Assembly: GCF_000007905.1 (NCBI RefSeq)
Contig: NC_004917.1
Location: 372,001 to 436,000, forward strand
Direction of reading: 5' to 3'
DNA: 64,000 nt
DNA from: Helicobacter hepaticus ATCC 51449
GTDB lineage: Bacteria; Campylobacterota; Campylobacteria; Campylobacterales; Helicobacteraceae
Below, in pieces: positions 16,624 through 26,126 of this stretch (its first letter is position 1; each line of letters begins with the position of its first letter). Under the pieces are notes generated by a model that saw only the letters and a program-made list of their open reading frames with translations, made no database searches and was not told the origin of the DNA. The translations under genes and the position numbers were made by a program.

Positions 16624-16751
16624 ACATAATTTCTCATCTCTTTTGTAATTTCTCTAGGTATAACCCCCTCTTGAAGCATAGCTTCTCTTATACCCTCATA
16701 AACTTCTTGGTTTTGGATAGCGTTAATGTCATTGTTTTCATTGGCATTCAT
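16605..16751 (-). CDS. small 48-residue protein overlapping upstream membrane-protein gene
   Basis: Starts MNANENNDINAIQNQ and ends KEMRNYVYFLNK; highly charged, with no membrane segment. The ATG at 16751 lies inside the end of the larger gene, whose last residues are ECQ, in the same overlap arrangement as the small ORF at 17536-17697. The first residues (MNANEN here, MSMSEN there) are alike. The shared arrangement argues that both are real, translationally coupled genes. The function is unknown; a small partner or regulator of the membrane protein is possible. Confidence 0.5.
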   Translation of the reverse strand: MNANENNDINAIQNQEVYEGIREAMLQEGVIPREITKEMRNYVYFLNK

Positions 16752-17521
16752 TGAGTTTATCCTTGATTATGTTGTGTAAATTAAGTAAACCTTTCAAATT
16801 CTTATCAAAAGTATCGCCCTGTCTCTCTTTTCCTATTTTATATGTTTTATTTTCGCCTTGTAATTTTTGATATAAATCAAAAAATTGCATTAAAACATTT
16901 GATATTTTTTCTTTATCAGGCAAAGCACAGACTTGCTCTTGTGAAAGAAAATATATAGCAGGAAATACAAATAACAGTTGAATCATACTCTGTTGAACTA
17001 TATATCTTTCAAATTCTTCATTTTTGAGTGCCAATTTGTTAATAAAAAAAGATATTTTTTGATTTTTATCCAAAAATTCCATAAACATATTAATATTTTC
17101 TGGCGCATAGGTGCTTTCGTAATATTCCTGATAGCCTATATAAATATTAAAATATTCAACGTAGATTCTGCTTTTTGATAAAAAAGCTTGCAAATACCAT
17201 TCACTTAGTCCCACAAAAGAACTTGCAAGTAAATCAATTTCAAAAATTATCAATATATCTAAAAAACTTTTTTTGTCTTTTAGAAAGCTTGTTTGTAATA
17301 TCATATTGTTTGTAATATTCTAAAAATTTCTCTTTATTGTCCATATAAATTCTTGTCGTTTCTACTTGTTCTTTTTCTTCTATAAAGTTAAGATGATACC
17401 ACATTATCAACCCCAAAGGTCTATGCAAGAACGAATAGCCCAAAGCAAGGATAAAGATAACACTAAAGAGAATAATTTTATTTCTTGTGCTTTTGTTATA
17501 CCATTATAGAAATCTTTGCAT
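16738..17521 (-). pseudogene. broken paralogue of the 17688-18569 membrane protein gene
   Basis: Two frames are needed to read a protein of about 260 residues. From the ATG at 17521, which has GGAGGACATAA ahead of it, an in-frame TAA follows at codon 6 (17504-17506). The same frame then encodes a hydrophobic segment (IILFSVIFILALGYSF) and a helical stretch. Near the seven-base homopolymer at 17268-17274 the sense shifts to the frame that ends at 16738 with LNECQ. The intact neighbour also ends in ECQ and has similar segments (YYFSLAIFLIS against FVFPAIYFLS). It may be decayed, phase-variable or mis-sequenced. A translated 188-residue ORF (17304 to 16738) remains possible. Confidence 0.55.
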
Positions 17522-17535
17522 TTATGTCCTCCAAT

Positions 17536-17697
17536 CTATCTTGCTTCATCTTGTTCTTTTTCCATTTCTTTAAGCATTATTACTGCATTATCTGTTATAT
17601 CTGCTTGCGTAAGGACATCTTTTAGTGTTTCTACCTCTTGTTTATTGATTTCATTTTCAGATTTTAGTGTTACTTGTATGTTCTCACTCATTGACAT
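17536..17697 (-). CDS. small 53-residue protein overlapping upstream membrane-protein gene
   Basis: Begins MSMSENIQVTLKSENEINKQ and ends EMEKEQDEAR; acidic, probably helical, soluble. Its ATG at 17697 overlaps the last codons and TGA of the 293-residue membrane protein gene by 10 bases, so translational coupling is likely. A parallel small ORF overlaps the paralogue at 16605-16751. No known family is recognised. Confidence 0.55.
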   Translation of the reverse strand: MSMSENIQVTLKSENEINKQEVETLKDVLTQADITDNAVIMLKEMEKEQDEAR

Positions 17698-18569
17698 TCC
17701 TTGAGGTTGGATTGGATAGTGGCGATAGTTGCCTCCTTTTTATTTACTGATTCCATAAAATTATTAAGTTCATTTTTAATGGATAGTTTTTGTTCTAAAG
17801 ATAAAGGTTCTGGATCTTTTTTATCAAAAATATCCAAAAGGAGACTTGTATTTTTCTTCAAAAACTCGTATTGTGAAAATACATTGCGTATAATGGTTTC
17901 ATCAATATCACAAGTATTTTCCTCTATATCCGTTGAAATAAGGAATATTGCTAGTGAAAAATAATATATATGAATCGGGTTATAATAAGCTATTATTCTA
18001 TTGAGAGAAGCCTTTTCTCGCTTGTTAGAATCTAAGAAATTATTTTTTATCTGCAATTCTAAGAAATGTTGAAAATCTAAAAAGCTTTGAGTGCGATGTT
18101 TATTGTTTAAAATATAGTAAGTATTATCGGGATTAAATGTTCTTTCCCTATCCAATAAAAATAAAATAATCTGTAGTTTTGCTCCTATTGTTCTAGCTCC
18201 AGCATAAGAAAACTCTTTTGCTCCATTCTCGTCTCCATAAGACAAAGTAAAATTTGTAAGAATTTCTATATTGCTTATAATTGTTTTTATATCTTGCAAT
18301 GTTTGTTCAATCAGTGAATCTACATCAATTTTATTTAATTCCTCGTATGTGATATTTCTATATCGTTCTAACTCCCTAGCCGAATCTTTTTCATACCATT
18401 GTATCAATGGGGCAAGTTCAGCTTTGGCATTATTTACAATATTATCCACTTCTTTATTTATATCCATTATCCACATTACAAGTGCGATAATTAAATAAGC
18501 AACAAAGGCTATTATTCCTACATAATAGCTTATCCTTTTAATGTAGTTGCCATTGAATTTGGTTTGCAT
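17688..18569 (-). CDS. hypothetical membrane-anchored protein
   Basis: 293 residues. One or two membrane helices lie at the N-terminus (about residues 14-34, VGIIAFVAYLIIALVMWI), followed by a largely helical, charged soluble region. A second mildly hydrophobic stretch is found around IHIYYFSLAIFLIS (about residue 200). There are no recognised motifs. It ends in LKECQ and overlaps a 53-codon ORF. A broken paralogue with its own small ORF lies downstream, so this is a duplicated two-gene module. The N-terminal topology would suit a signalling or immunity role, but nothing in the sequence fixes one. Confidence 0.6.
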   Translation of the reverse strand: MQTKFNGNYIKRISYYVGIIAFVAYLIIALVMWIMDINKEVDNIVNNAKAELAPLIQWYEKDSARELERYRNITYEELNKIDVDSLIEQTLQDIKTIISNIEILTNFTLSYGDENGAKEFSYAGARTIGAKLQIILFLLDRERTFNPDNTYYILNNKHRTQSFLDFQHFLELQIKNNFLDSNKREKASLNRIIAYYNPIHIYYFSLAIFLISTDIEENTCDIDETIIRNVFSQYEFLKKNTSLLLDIFDKKDPEPLSLEQKLSIKNELNNFMESVNKKEATIATIQSNLKECQ

Positions 18570-18630
18570 TATGCCACTTTCCCTCTTTTATCTAAGAAGT
18601 CGGTGTAGAAATTGAGATTCAATTATATCT

Positions 18631-18990
18631 TTAAGTTTCATTTGCACTTCCTTTGGTGTTATGCTCATATTTTTCAAGACGGCTAAAAAATAAATGAAAG
18701 ACAAATCCTACAATAATTCCAACAAATATCATTCCGATCATAAAGTAAATTTCAATCCCTAAGGTGAATTTTAAAACAGCTGCCACAACAAACCATACAA
18801 ATATAGCAATATTTAAGATTTTTCTAGGCATCATTTTTACTTCATATTTTGTGCCACATTTTGGACATTGCGTGAGATTCTTACCTATATCATACAAAGC
18901 GTTATCTAAAATCTCTTCCTTAGAATTTGCAAATTCTCCGGTGAGCTTATTTATCCTCTCCCCACACTCACATTGATAATAAAATGTCAT
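18631..18990 (-). CDS. zinc-ribbon protein with two membrane segments
   Basis: 119 residues. The N-terminal half carries two paired-Cys knuckles, CECGERI (about residues 7-13) and CPKCGTKYEV (about residues 42-51), a zinc-ribbon pattern. Two membrane helices follow (about 58-76 and 81-100), and the end is a charged tail. The ribbon therefore lies N-terminal to the membrane part, probably in the cytoplasm. It sits upstream of, and on the same strand as, the 293-residue membrane protein, with about 60 bases between. The function is not known. Confidence 0.6.
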   Translation of the reverse strand: MTFYYQCECGERINKLTGEFANSKEEILDNALYDIGKNLTQCPKCGTKYEVKMMPRKILNIAIFVWFVVAAVLKFTLGIEIYFMIGMIFVGIIVGFVFHLFFSRLEKYEHNTKGSANET

Positions 18991-19028
18991 TGCGCACTCC
19001 TTTTACAATCTCTCATTACACAAAGTGC

Positions 19029-19703
19029 TTATTTATTTTGTTGAGATTTGATAAGCTTCCCAGATTCATCATATTCTTTCCTAGTGATGGTCCTATCATA
19101 TTCGTATAGAATTTCTTTTTTAAGCTTCCCAGATTCATAATACTCTTTCCTAACGCCATTTGCTTTATCGTTTTCGAATGGACTTTCATATTCAAGCTGT
19201 CCAGATTTATAATAGGATTTCACAACACCATTTAATCTATTATTTTTTTGTGGAGCTTCATATTTAAGCTTCCCAGATTCATAATACTCTTTCCTAACGC
19301 CATTTACTTTATCGTTTTCGTATGTAACTTCTTCTTCAAGCTGTCCAGATTTATAATAGGATTTCACAACACCATTTGTTTTACCATTTTCAAATAGAGT
19401 TTCTCTGCTAAGCTGCCCGGATTCATAATACTCTTTCATAATACCATTTGCTTTACCATTTTCAAATAGAGTTTCTCTGCTAAGCTGCCCGGATTCATAA
19501 TAGACTTTCTTAACACCATTTATTTTACCATTTTTATATGGAGTTTCAACTTGAAGCTTTCGTCTATCATCGTCATAATACCTTTGCTCAACACAACCAT
19601 TAAGCCTATCCCTCTCACTCTTGCATTCCTTTAAAGGCTTTGCATACCCTATTGACAAACATACTGATAACACCATAGCAACATTTACTATTTTTTTTAA
19701 CAT
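19029..19703 (-). CDS. exported MORN-variant (YwqK-like) repeat protein
   Basis: 224 residues from the ATG at 19703, which has GAGGAGAAAG ahead of it and opens a classic signal peptide (MLKKIVNVAMVLSVCLSIGY) with cleavage probably after YA. A longer frame to 19841 lacks such support. The mature part is about seven repeats of roughly 23 residues with the pattern YYESGQLxxExxFENGKxNG, the MORN_2 variant found in YwqK-type proteins. These form beta-hairpin arrays. The role is unknown; in other bacteria such proteins occur near toxins and contact systems. Single-gene unit upstream of the urease operon on the opposite strand. Confidence 0.75.
   Translation of the reverse strand: MLKKIVNVAMVLSVCLSIGYAKPLKECKSERDRLNGCVEQRYYDDDRRKLQVETPYKNGKINGVKKVYYESGQLSRETLFENGKANGIMKEYYESGQLSRETLFENGKTNGVVKSYYKSGQLEEEVTYENDKVNGVRKEYYESGKLKYEAPQKNNRLNGVVKSYYKSGQLEYESPFENDKANGVRKEYYESGKLKKEILYEYDRTITRKEYDESGKLIKSQQNK
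19060..19560. repeat. tandem ~69-bp coding repeats
   Basis: DNA units of about 69 bp encode the MORN-variant repeats. Some adjacent units are near-identical (for instance the segments around 19390-19430 and 19450-19500), while others are more diverged. This invites copy-number change by slippage or recombination. Confidence 0.7.
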
Positions 19704-19885
19704 TACTTTCTCCTCACATATATACAGCCTCAAAAATATTCTTAAAATTATAGCCAATAAACAAATGATTTTACTTATTTCTTTTGGTAATTTAAGTTTA
19801 ATGGAACTTAAACTTTTGCATTTAATTATTGTTATAAACACACTATTTAATAAGTATTTATCATAAGCTTTTACAATCCTCGCGC

Positions 19886-19895
19886 CTCTTAAGAG
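19886..19895. promoter_or_regulatory. 10-bp palindrome upstream of ureA
   Basis: CTCTTAAGAG is a perfect palindrome about 10 bases upstream of the candidate -10 element of the urease operon. It is in a position to bind a dimeric regulator. No known operator consensus is matched with certainty. Confidence 0.3.
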
Positions 19896-19905
19896 ACTTT
19901 AAAAT

Positions 19906-19911
19906 TATAAA
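19906..19911 (+). promoter_or_regulatory. candidate -10 element of urease operon
   Basis: TATAAA within an AT-rich stretch, 18 bases before the ureA ATG, leaving a very short leader. A GGAGAGAG ribosome site follows. Confidence 0.35.
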
Positions 19912-19928
19912 ATATTTAAGGAGAGAGT

Positions 19929-20606
19929 ATGAGATTAACGCCTAAAGAATTAGACAAATTAATGTTGCATTATGCTGGGGCACTAGCCAAAAGTCGCAAA
20001 GAACGAGGTATTAAACTTAATTATGTTGAATCTATAGCCCTTATTAGTATGGAGATTATGGAGCTTGCGCGCGAGGGTAACAAAAGTGTAGCAGAGCTTA
20101 TGCAACAAGGCAGAGAGATTCTCAAAGCCGATGAAGTAATGGAGGGTGTAGCAAGTATGGTTAATGAAGTGCAGGTAGAAGTGAGTTTCCCCGATGGAAC
20201 AAAGCTTGTTACGATTCATAATCCTATTGAAGATAATGGCAAACTTACTCCCGGAGAGTATATTCTCAAAGATGAAGACATTACGCTCAATGCCAATAAA
20301 GAATCTATAAGTATTAAAGTTACTCATAAGGGCGATAGACCTATACAAGTAGGTTCACATTTTCATTTTTTTGAAGTCAATGCACTTTTGGAATTTGATA
20401 GAGCCCAAGCATTTGGTAAACGTTTAGATATTGCCTCTGGCACATCAGTGCGTTTTGAGCCGGGTGAAGAAAAAAATGTGAATCTTATTGATTTTGGAGG
20501 CAAACAAAAAATTATTGGATTTAATGACTTAACGAATGCGCATATAAATAAAGAAAATAAAGAGCAATGCCTTGCAAATGCAGCACAAAAACATTTTATA
20601 CACTAA
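19929..20606 (+). CDS. ureA: urease subunit alpha (fused gamma and beta chains)
   Basis: Structural urease subunit; with UreB it forms the nickel enzyme that hydrolyses urea to ammonia and carbamate. 225 residues: gamma-chain-like N-terminus ([17 protein letters not shown], 1-100) joined to a beta-chain-like domain (about 105-225) containing [29 protein letters not shown] and [10 protein letters not shown]. This fusion is characteristic of Helicobacter; most bacteria use two genes. It is slightly shorter at the C-terminus than H. pylori UreA, as recalled. First gene of ureABIEFGH. Confidence 0.97.
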   Translation: MRLTPKELDKLMLHYAGALAKSRKERGIKLNYVESIALISMEIMELAREGNKSVAELMQQGREILKADEVMEGVASMVNEVQVEVSFPDGTKLVTIHNPIEDNGKLTPGEYILKDEDITLNANKESISIKVTHKGDRPIQVGSHFHFFEVNALLEFDRAQAFGKRLDIASGTSVRFEPGEEKNVNLIDFGGKQKIIGFNDLTNAHINKENKEQCLANAAQKHFIH

Positions 20607-20627
20607 ATTTATATTCAAGGAGAGAAA

Positions 20628-22337
20628 ATGATTAAGATTTCAAGAAAACAATATGCCTCTATGTATGGACCAACCACAGGTGATAAAGTGCGCTTAGGCG
20701 ATACAAACTTATTTGCAGAAATTGAAAAAGATTATACCCTTTATGGTGAAGAGATTAAATTTGGCGGAGGAAAAACTATCCGCGATGGTATGGCACAAAG
20801 CGCAAGCACTTATACAAATGAGCTTGATGCAGTCATCACAAATGCAATGATTATTGATTATACAGGGATTTACAAAGCTGATATTGGCATTAAGGGTGGA
20901 AAAATCGTAGGCATTGGTAAAGCGGGAAATCCAGACACGCAAGATAGTGTAAATGAGGCAATGGTTGTAGGTGCTGCAACAGAAGTTATAGCAGGAGAAG
21001 GACAAATTATTACAGCGGGTGGAATTGATACACATATTCACTTTATCTCTCCTACACAAATCCCAACTGCACTTTATAGCGGTGTAACAACGATGATTGG
21101 TGGAGGCACAGGACCTGCAGCAGGCACAAACGCTACTACCTGCACACCCGGAAAATGGAATATGCACCAAATGTTGCGTGCTGCTGAAAGCTATGCTATG
21201 AATCTAGGATTTTTTGGCAAAGGCAATAGCTCTAATGAAGAAGGATTAGAAGAGCAAATTAAAGCTGGAGCATTGGGATTAAAGGTTCACGAAGATTGGG
21301 GTTCTACTCCTGCTGCAATTAACCACGCTCTCAATGTTGCCCAAAAATATGATGTGCAAGTAGCTATTCACACAGATACACTCAATGAAGCAGGCTGTGT
21401 TGAAGACACAATGAAAGCAATTGATGGCAGAACTATCCATACATTCCATACAGAAGGTGCTGGTGGAGGACACGCTCCAGATATTATTAAAGCTGCAGGA
21501 GAACCAAATATTCTCCCTGCTTCTACAAATCCCACCATTCCATTTACAAAAAATACAGCTGATGAGCATTTGGATATGCTTATGGTATGTCATCACTTAG
21601 ATAAAAAAATTAAAGAAGATGTGGCTTTTGCTGATAGCAGAATCCGCCCAGAAACCATCGCCGCAGAAGATACGCTTCACGATATGGGGATTTTCTCAAT
21701 CACAAGCTCAGATTCTCAAGCTATGGGGAGAGTGGGTGAAGTCATCACAAGGACTTGGCAAACTGCCGATAAATGCAAAAATGAATTTGGAGCCTTAAAA
21801 GAAGAATGCGGCGAAAATGATAACTTTAGAATCAAAAGATATATTTCAAAATACACTATCAATCCAGCTATTGCTCACGGGATTTCAGAATATGTAGGTT
21901 CTGTTGAAGTGGGTAAATTTGCTGATTTAGTTCTTTGGAAACCAAGTATGTTTGGCATAAAGCCAGAGATGATACTCAAAAATGGAATGATTGTAGCAGC
22001 AAAAATAGGGGATTCTAATGCTTCTATTCCTACTCCTGAACCTGTCGTATATGCCCCAATGTTTGGCAGCTATGGCAAAGCAAAGTATAATTGTGCGATC
22101 ACTTTTGTCTCAAAAATTGCCTATGATTGTCATATCAAAGAGGAACTTGGGCTTGAAAGAATACTTTTGCCTGTAAAAAATTGTCGCAATATTACAAAAA
22201 AAGATATGAAATTTAATGATGTCATCACACCCATTGAAGTGAATCCAGAAACTTATGAAGTAAGAGTAAATAATACAAAAATTACTTCTAAGCCTGTTGA
22301 AAAGGTATCTTTAGGGCAACTTTATTGTTTATTTTAA
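20628..22337 (+). CDS. ureB: urease subunit beta (catalytic)
   Basis: Catalytic subunit with the dinuclear nickel site. 569 residues, the same length as in H. pylori as recalled. Ligands are visible: GGIDTHIHF (two His), GLKVHEDWG with the carbamylated Lys (about residue 219), [11 protein letters not shown] and [15 protein letters not shown] (His), MVCHHLDK with the flap Cys-His pair, and [15 protein letters not shown] with the Asp ligand. Every key residue is present, so the enzyme should be active once nickel is loaded. The gene starts 21 bases after ureA with a strong AAGGAGAG site. Confidence 0.98.
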   Translation: MIKISRKQYASMYGPTTGDKVRLGDTNLFAEIEKDYTLYGEEIKFGGGKTIRDGMAQSASTYTNELDAVITNAMIIDYTGIYKADIGIKGGKIVGIGKAGNPDTQDSVNEAMVVGAATEVIAGEGQIITAGGIDTHIHFISPTQIPTALYSGVTTMIGGGTGPAAGTNATTCTPGKWNMHQMLRAAESYAMNLGFFGKGNSSNEEGLEEQIKAGALGLKVHEDWGSTPAAINHALNVAQKYDVQVAIHTDTLNEAGCVEDTMKAIDGRTIHTFHTEGAGGGHAPDIIKAAGEPNILPASTNPTIPFTKNTADEHLDMLMVCHHLDKKIKEDVAFADSRIRPETIAAEDTLHDMGIFSITSSDSQAMGRVGEVITRTWQTADKCKNEFGALKEECGENDNFRIKRYISKYTINPAIAHGISEYVGSVEVGKFADLVLWKPSMFGIKPEMILKNGMIVAAKIGDSNASIPTPEPVVYAPMFGSYGKAKYNCAITFVSKIAYDCHIKEELGLERILLPVKNCRNITKKDMKFNDVITPIEVNPETYEVRVNNTKITSKPVEKVSLGQLYCLF

Positions 22338-22346
22338 GGAGAAAAT

Positions 22347-22859
22347 ATGCTAGGAATTGTATTAATGTATGTAGCTATTGTTTTAATTAATAATGGTATT
22401 TGCCGCCTCACTCATATTGATGGAAAAAGTGCTTCAATAATGAATATCTTTGTAGGATTGCTCTCTGTGCTTGTAAATCTTATTGTCATTGTGCACGGAA
22501 GCATTAACAGCGAGTATAATGACTTTTATGCAGCTGCAACAGGATTACTTTTTGGCTTTACCTATCTTTTTATAGCGTGCAATAATTTATTTAATCTTGA
22601 TATAAGAGCCTATGGGTGGTATAGTTTATTTGTTGCCATCAATGCTATTCCCGCAGCCTATTTGAGCTATCTTGAAAACACACAAGAAGGTATGGCATTT
22701 GCTCTTATATGGATTGCTTGGGGCATTTTATGGCTTACAGGCTGGATTGAAAGTATTTTAAAAATTGAACTCAAATTTGTGCCTTATTTAGCCATTGCCG
22801 AGGGAATCCTCACCGCGTGGATTCCAGCGTGGCTTATCCTTATGGGATATTGGCATTAA
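22347..22859 (+). CDS. ureI: urea channel
   Basis: Inner-membrane, proton-gated urea channel of the AmiS/UreI family. 170 residues with six predicted membrane helices and the family's Trp-rich end (LWLTGWIESILKI, WIPAWLILMGYWH). It is shorter than H. pylori UreI (195 residues, as recalled), and the first periplasmic loop (around HGSINSEYNDFY) is where most of the difference seems to lie. In H. pylori that loop contributes to acid gating, so gating may differ here. The gene overlaps ureE in a TAATG junction. Confidence 0.95.
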   Translation: MLGIVLMYVAIVLINNGICRLTHIDGKSASIMNIFVGLLSVLVNLIVIVHGSINSEYNDFYAAATGLLFGFTYLFIACNNLFNLDIRAYGWYSLFVAINAIPAAYLSYLENTQEGMAFALIWIAWGILWLTGWIESILKIELKFVPYLAIAEGILTAWIPAWLILMGYWH

Positions 22860-23383
22860 TGCGAGTAGAACACATTATTGGTAATATCAAAGACATAGAT
22901 GCGACGCATTTAGACATTGATGAAGTGCAAATAGCTTGGTATGACACAAAGAAAAAAATTGCGCGTTTGAACTCACAAAATGGGCAAGTTATAGCAATGA
23001 AGCTTGCCCAAGCACCAAAATATGGTTTAAATAATGGAGATATTCTTTTTCTAGATGAACACAAAATAATTATTATCTCTATTTTACCCACTTGGGTGCT
23101 TTGTATGAAGCCGACACATTGGCATACTATGGCAAGATTATGTTATGAGATTGGAAATTTACATATACCACTCTTTTACAATAAAGACACAATGAAACTT
23201 CAAGCGCCATTTGAGCAACCACTGCAAAGAATCCTTGAAAAGCAATCTATCGCATTTGAAAAAAAATGGTGTGTGCTAGATTCAAAAGATAGAATTAATA
23301 TTACCTACCCTATTGCAAGTGAGCCAAAACTTATTCAAAGCCCACATTTTTCTATCAAAATTACCCAAAAAGGATTAAATTGA
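22859..23383 (+). CDS. ureE: urease accessory protein, nickel metallochaperone
   Basis: UreE delivers nickel to the UreG-containing maturation complex. 174 residues from the ATG at 22859, which overlaps the ureI stop by one base (TAATG); an upstream in-frame ATG at 22817 lies within ureI. The N-terminal peptide-binding domain is followed by the metal-binding domain, where KPTHWHTMARLCYEIGN (about residues 82-98) supplies the conserved His at the dimer interface. There is no long His-rich tail, as in other Helicobacter. Confidence 0.93.
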   Translation: MRVEHIIGNIKDIDATHLDIDEVQIAWYDTKKKIARLNSQNGQVIAMKLAQAPKYGLNNGDILFLDEHKIIIISILPTWVLCMKPTHWHTMARLCYEIGNLHIPLFYNKDTMKLQAPFEQPLQRILEKQSIAFEKKWCVLDSKDRINITYPIASEPKLIQSPHFSIKITQKGLN

Positions 23384-24042
23384 ATTTTTTACTTTTACAA
23401 ATCAATGATGCGCTTTTTCCCATAGGCAATTATACACATTCTTTTGGGCTAGAAAGCTATGTGCAATTAGGCAGAATAAAAAACAAATATGAGGCTAGAG
23501 ATTATCTTAAAGCTTATTTACATACTCAAGTTTTATACACGGATTTATTAGCAATAAAACTTATTATAGAATCTCATTGCTTAGAGGAAATCCTTGAAAT
23601 AGAATCTATTATTGCAGCAGCAAGTGTGGCAAGACAAATCCGAAGTGCAATACAAAAGCTTGGAGCGCGATTTATAAAAACTATTGATGCTATGAAATTA
23701 AAAGAAAGCGCTTTGTTTCAATCATATACACAAGCAAGTGTGTATCACATTTATGCTGTTGCTTATGGTGTATTTTGCACCTCATATCAGCTCAATGATG
23801 AAGAATGTATAAAGCAGTATTTATATGCTCAAGCCTCTCATACTCTCACTAATTGTGTGAAACTTATCCCGCTCGCTCAAAGCGATGGGCAAGAGATTTT
23901 AGCTTCTTTACACGAGGAGCTTCATATTTTATATCAAGAGCTTAAAAATCTTACAAAGCAAGATTTATGCAATAACGCTATTGCTAGCGAGATTAAAGCA
24001 ATGCAACATCAATATTTACCCACAAGATTATATATGTCATAA
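23380..24042 (+). CDS. ureF: urease accessory protein UreF
   Basis: UreF bridges UreG and UreH in the apo-urease activation complex. 220 residues, all helical. Family signs are [19 protein letters not shown] at the N-terminus and [18 protein letters not shown] near the C-terminus. The start is TTG at 23380, overlapping the ureE TGA by three bases, with AAAAAGGA ahead of it; no ATG is available nearby. The coupled non-ATG start may lower UreF relative to UreE. It is shorter than H. pylori UreF as recalled. Confidence 0.92.
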   Translation: MNFLLLQINDALFPIGNYTHSFGLESYVQLGRIKNKYEARDYLKAYLHTQVLYTDLLAIKLIIESHCLEEILEIESIIAAASVARQIRSAIQKLGARFIKTIDAMKLKESALFQSYTQASVYHIYAVAYGVFCTSYQLNDEECIKQYLYAQASHTLTNCVKLIPLAQSDGQEILASLHEELHILYQELKNLTKQDLCNNAIASEIKAMQHQYLPTRLYMS

Positions 24043-24052
24043 AGGAGAAAAA

Positions 24053-24655
24053 ATGGTAAAAATAGGTATATGCGGACCAGTAGGAAGTGGCAAAACTGCC
24101 CTTATAGAATCTCTTACACGCAAGATGAATGAGCAATACTCTCTTGCTGTCATCACTAATGATATTTATACACAAGAAGATGCGGAGTTTATGAGTAAAA
24201 ATTCCGTGCTACCAAGTGAGCGAATCATAGGAGTGGAAACGGGTGGTTGCCCTCATACAGCAATCAGAGAAGATGCTTCTATGAATCTTGAAGCAGTGGA
24301 AGAAATGCAAGAGAGATTTCCAGATATTGAGATTCTCTTTATAGAAAGCGGTGGTGATAATCTCTCTGCCACATTTAGCCCAGAATTAGCAGATTTTACA
24401 ATTTTTGTTATTGATGTGGCACAAGGGGATAAAATCCCACGAAAAGGCGGACCGGGCATTATGCGTTCAGATTTGCTCATTATCAATAAAATTGATTTAG
24501 CTCCTTATGTGGGTGCAAATTTAAGCATAATGGAAAGAGATGCCAAAAAAATGCGTGAAGATAAGCCATTTTTATTTACAAATATTCGTGCTAAAGAGGG
24601 AATTGATGCCGTGGTGGAATGGATAAAAAAATATGCACTTTTGGAAGATATATGA
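24053..24655 (+). CDS. ureG: urease accessory GTPase
   Basis: SIMIBI-class GTPase that couples GTP hydrolysis to nickel insertion. 200 residues from the ATG at 24053 (AAAGGAGAAAAA ahead). P-loop [13 protein letters not shown] near residues 6-18, the metal-binding Cys-Pro-His motif [15 protein letters not shown], the [15 protein letters not shown] switch region and the base-recognition motif [10 protein letters not shown]. An earlier in-frame ATG at 23981 lies inside ureF. It overlaps ureH by four bases (ATGA). Confidence 0.96.
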   Translation: MVKIGICGPVGSGKTALIESLTRKMNEQYSLAVITNDIYTQEDAEFMSKNSVLPSERIIGVETGGCPHTAIREDASMNLEAVEEMQERFPDIEILFIESGGDNLSATFSPELADFTIFVIDVAQGDKIPRKGGPGIMRSDLLIINKIDLAPYVGANLSIMERDAKKMREDKPFLFTNIRAKEGIDAVVEWIKKYALLEDI

Positions 24656-25410
24656 GTAGCTTTGCACAAAAGAGTATCTTAAAACTCAAAACAAAAAGAG
24701 GTTTAAATGGCAAAAATATCATTGAGGAGATGTTTTTTACACCTCCCTTAAAGATAATAAGCCCACTAGAAGATGAGGATATAGCCGAAATTATGCTTAT
24801 ATCAGTTTCAGCTGGGCTACTTAAAGATGATTGCCAAGATATTCAAATACACATTGGCAAAGAAAGTAAAATTCGTCTCATCTCGCAAAGTTATGAAAAA
24901 ATACACGATACACAAGATGGCTACGCAAGCAAGCATACTCAAATTACAATAGAAGAAAATGCCTTTTTAGATTATGCACCCCTGCCTATATTACCCTTTA
25001 AAGATTCTTCATTCAAAAATACTACTGATATTTATCTTAGCAAAAATGCTAGACTTCATTACAGCGAGATAATATGCGCAGGTAGAGTAGCTATGGGAGA
25101 AATATTTGATTTTTCAGAATTAAGCTCAAGACTTCGCATATATAAAGAAAATCATTTAGTATTTTTTGAAAATATGAATCTTAAACCTGCACAAATGGCT
25201 ATGCAAAATATTTGCCTCTTTGATAAATATACTCACGCTTTGAGTATGGTAATATTTGATGACTTAATAGAGGTTCAAGCCTTAGAGCAAAAAATCAAAA
25301 ACAGCTCCTTAAATGTTGGCATAAGCACAAATAATGGAGGTATTATCATCAAAGCATTAGATAATCAAAGCGAGAGATTGCTCCAATTCAAAAAAGACTT
25401 AGCTTTATAA
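24652..25410 (+). CDS. ureH: urease accessory protein UreH (UreD family)
   Basis: Scaffold protein that binds apo-urease and, through UreF and UreG, forms the channel for nickel. 252 residues from the ATG at 24652, which overlaps the ureG stop. Family segments include [29 protein letters not shown] and [12 protein letters not shown], and [16 protein letters not shown]. Called UreD outside Helicobacter. It ends the operon; the convergent nik operon ends only two bases away, with no obvious hairpin between. Confidence 0.93.
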   Translation: MSSFAQKSILKLKTKRGLNGKNIIEEMFFTPPLKIISPLEDEDIAEIMLISVSAGLLKDDCQDIQIHIGKESKIRLISQSYEKIHDTQDGYASKHTQITIEENAFLDYAPLPILPFKDSSFKNTTDIYLSKNARLHYSEIICAGRVAMGEIFDFSELSSRLRIYKENHLVFFENMNLKPAQMAMQNICLFDKYTHALSMVIFDDLIEVQALEQKIKNSSLNVGISTNNGGIIIKALDNQSERLLQFKKDLAL

Positions 25411-25412
25411 TC

Positions 25413-26126
25413 TTAGGTTATATCACATAATTTTCCATCTTCTATCACCTTGAGATTCCCACATAATTTTTGAGCTATATATTTATCGTGTGTGATAAGC
25501 AAAATTGCGCTTTTGTGTTGTTTTTGCCAAGCTTTAAGAAATGTAATAACCTCCAAACACAGCTCATAATCAAGCCCTGAAGTGCTCTCATCAAGGATAA
25601 GAAGTTTTGGATTAACAAGCAAAGCACGCATAAGGCAAATTCTTTGTGCTTCACCTCCTGAAATCATTGCCACATTTTTTTCTAAAATCTCCCTTTGCAG
25701 CCCTAATGTTTCAAGCAAAGATTCAATATCTTTCAAACTATCCTTATATGTTCCACCACGCAAATATATGAGTGGCTCAATGAGATTTTCAAAACAATTC
25801 AAACGTGGATTTAATGAACCTATGGCATCTTGAAAGAGAATCTGCACCTGTGCATAAAATAAACGTCTTGCACGAAGTGAATGAAGCCTAAGTGGTTGAT
25901 TATCAAAATATACTTTGCCTACTTGCCCTAATTCATCACACGTTGGATTTAGCAATCCACAAGCAATTTGTGCCAATGTGCTTTTACCACAACCACTTGC
26001 CCCCATTATCGCAAGACTTTCTCCCATACAAATATGCAAAGAGATATGCTTGAGCACTGATTTTTGCATTGTGTGAAAGAATCTATATGATTTATATTGA
26101 TAAGATACATTACAAAGCTTTAGCAT
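25413..26126 (-). CDS. nikE: nickel ABC transporter ATP-binding protein
   Basis: ATPase subunit of an Opp/Dpp/Nik-type importer, cytoplasmic face. 237 residues. Walker A MGASGCGKST (about residues 39-48), signature MISGGEAQR, Walker B LLILDESTSGLD and the H-loop LLITHD. The last gene of nikA-nikB-nikCD-nikE; its start overlaps the end of nikCD by seven bases. Nickel as substrate is inferred from the neighbouring urease operon; by sequence alone a peptide importer is possible. It is shorter than typical NikE because the C-terminal oligopeptide-transporter extension is missing. Confidence 0.85.
   Translation of the reverse strand: MLKLCNVSYQYKSYRFFHTMQKSVLKHISLHICMGESLAIMGASGCGKSTLAQIACGLLNPTCDELGQVGKVYFDNQPLRLHSLRARRLFYAQVQILFQDAIGSLNPRLNCFENLIEPLIYLRGGTYKDSLKDIESLLETLGLQREILEKNVAMISGGEAQRICLMRALLVNPKLLILDESTSGLDYELCLEVITFLKAWQKQHKSAILLITHDKYIAQKLCGNLKVIEDGKLCDIT

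Noticed and set aside
19029-19703. CRISPR array
   Set aside because: The periodic repeats are about 69 bp, stay in frame and encode MORN-variant units; there are no unique spacers.
24619-24651. Longer UreH with an upstream in-frame ATG at 24619
   Set aside because: The extension lies within ureG and has no ribosome site; the ATGA overlap at 24652 is the natural start. The same reasoning excluded the upstream ATGs before prpC, ureE, ureG, fmt, soj, rpmI and the TolR-like and TolA-like genes.
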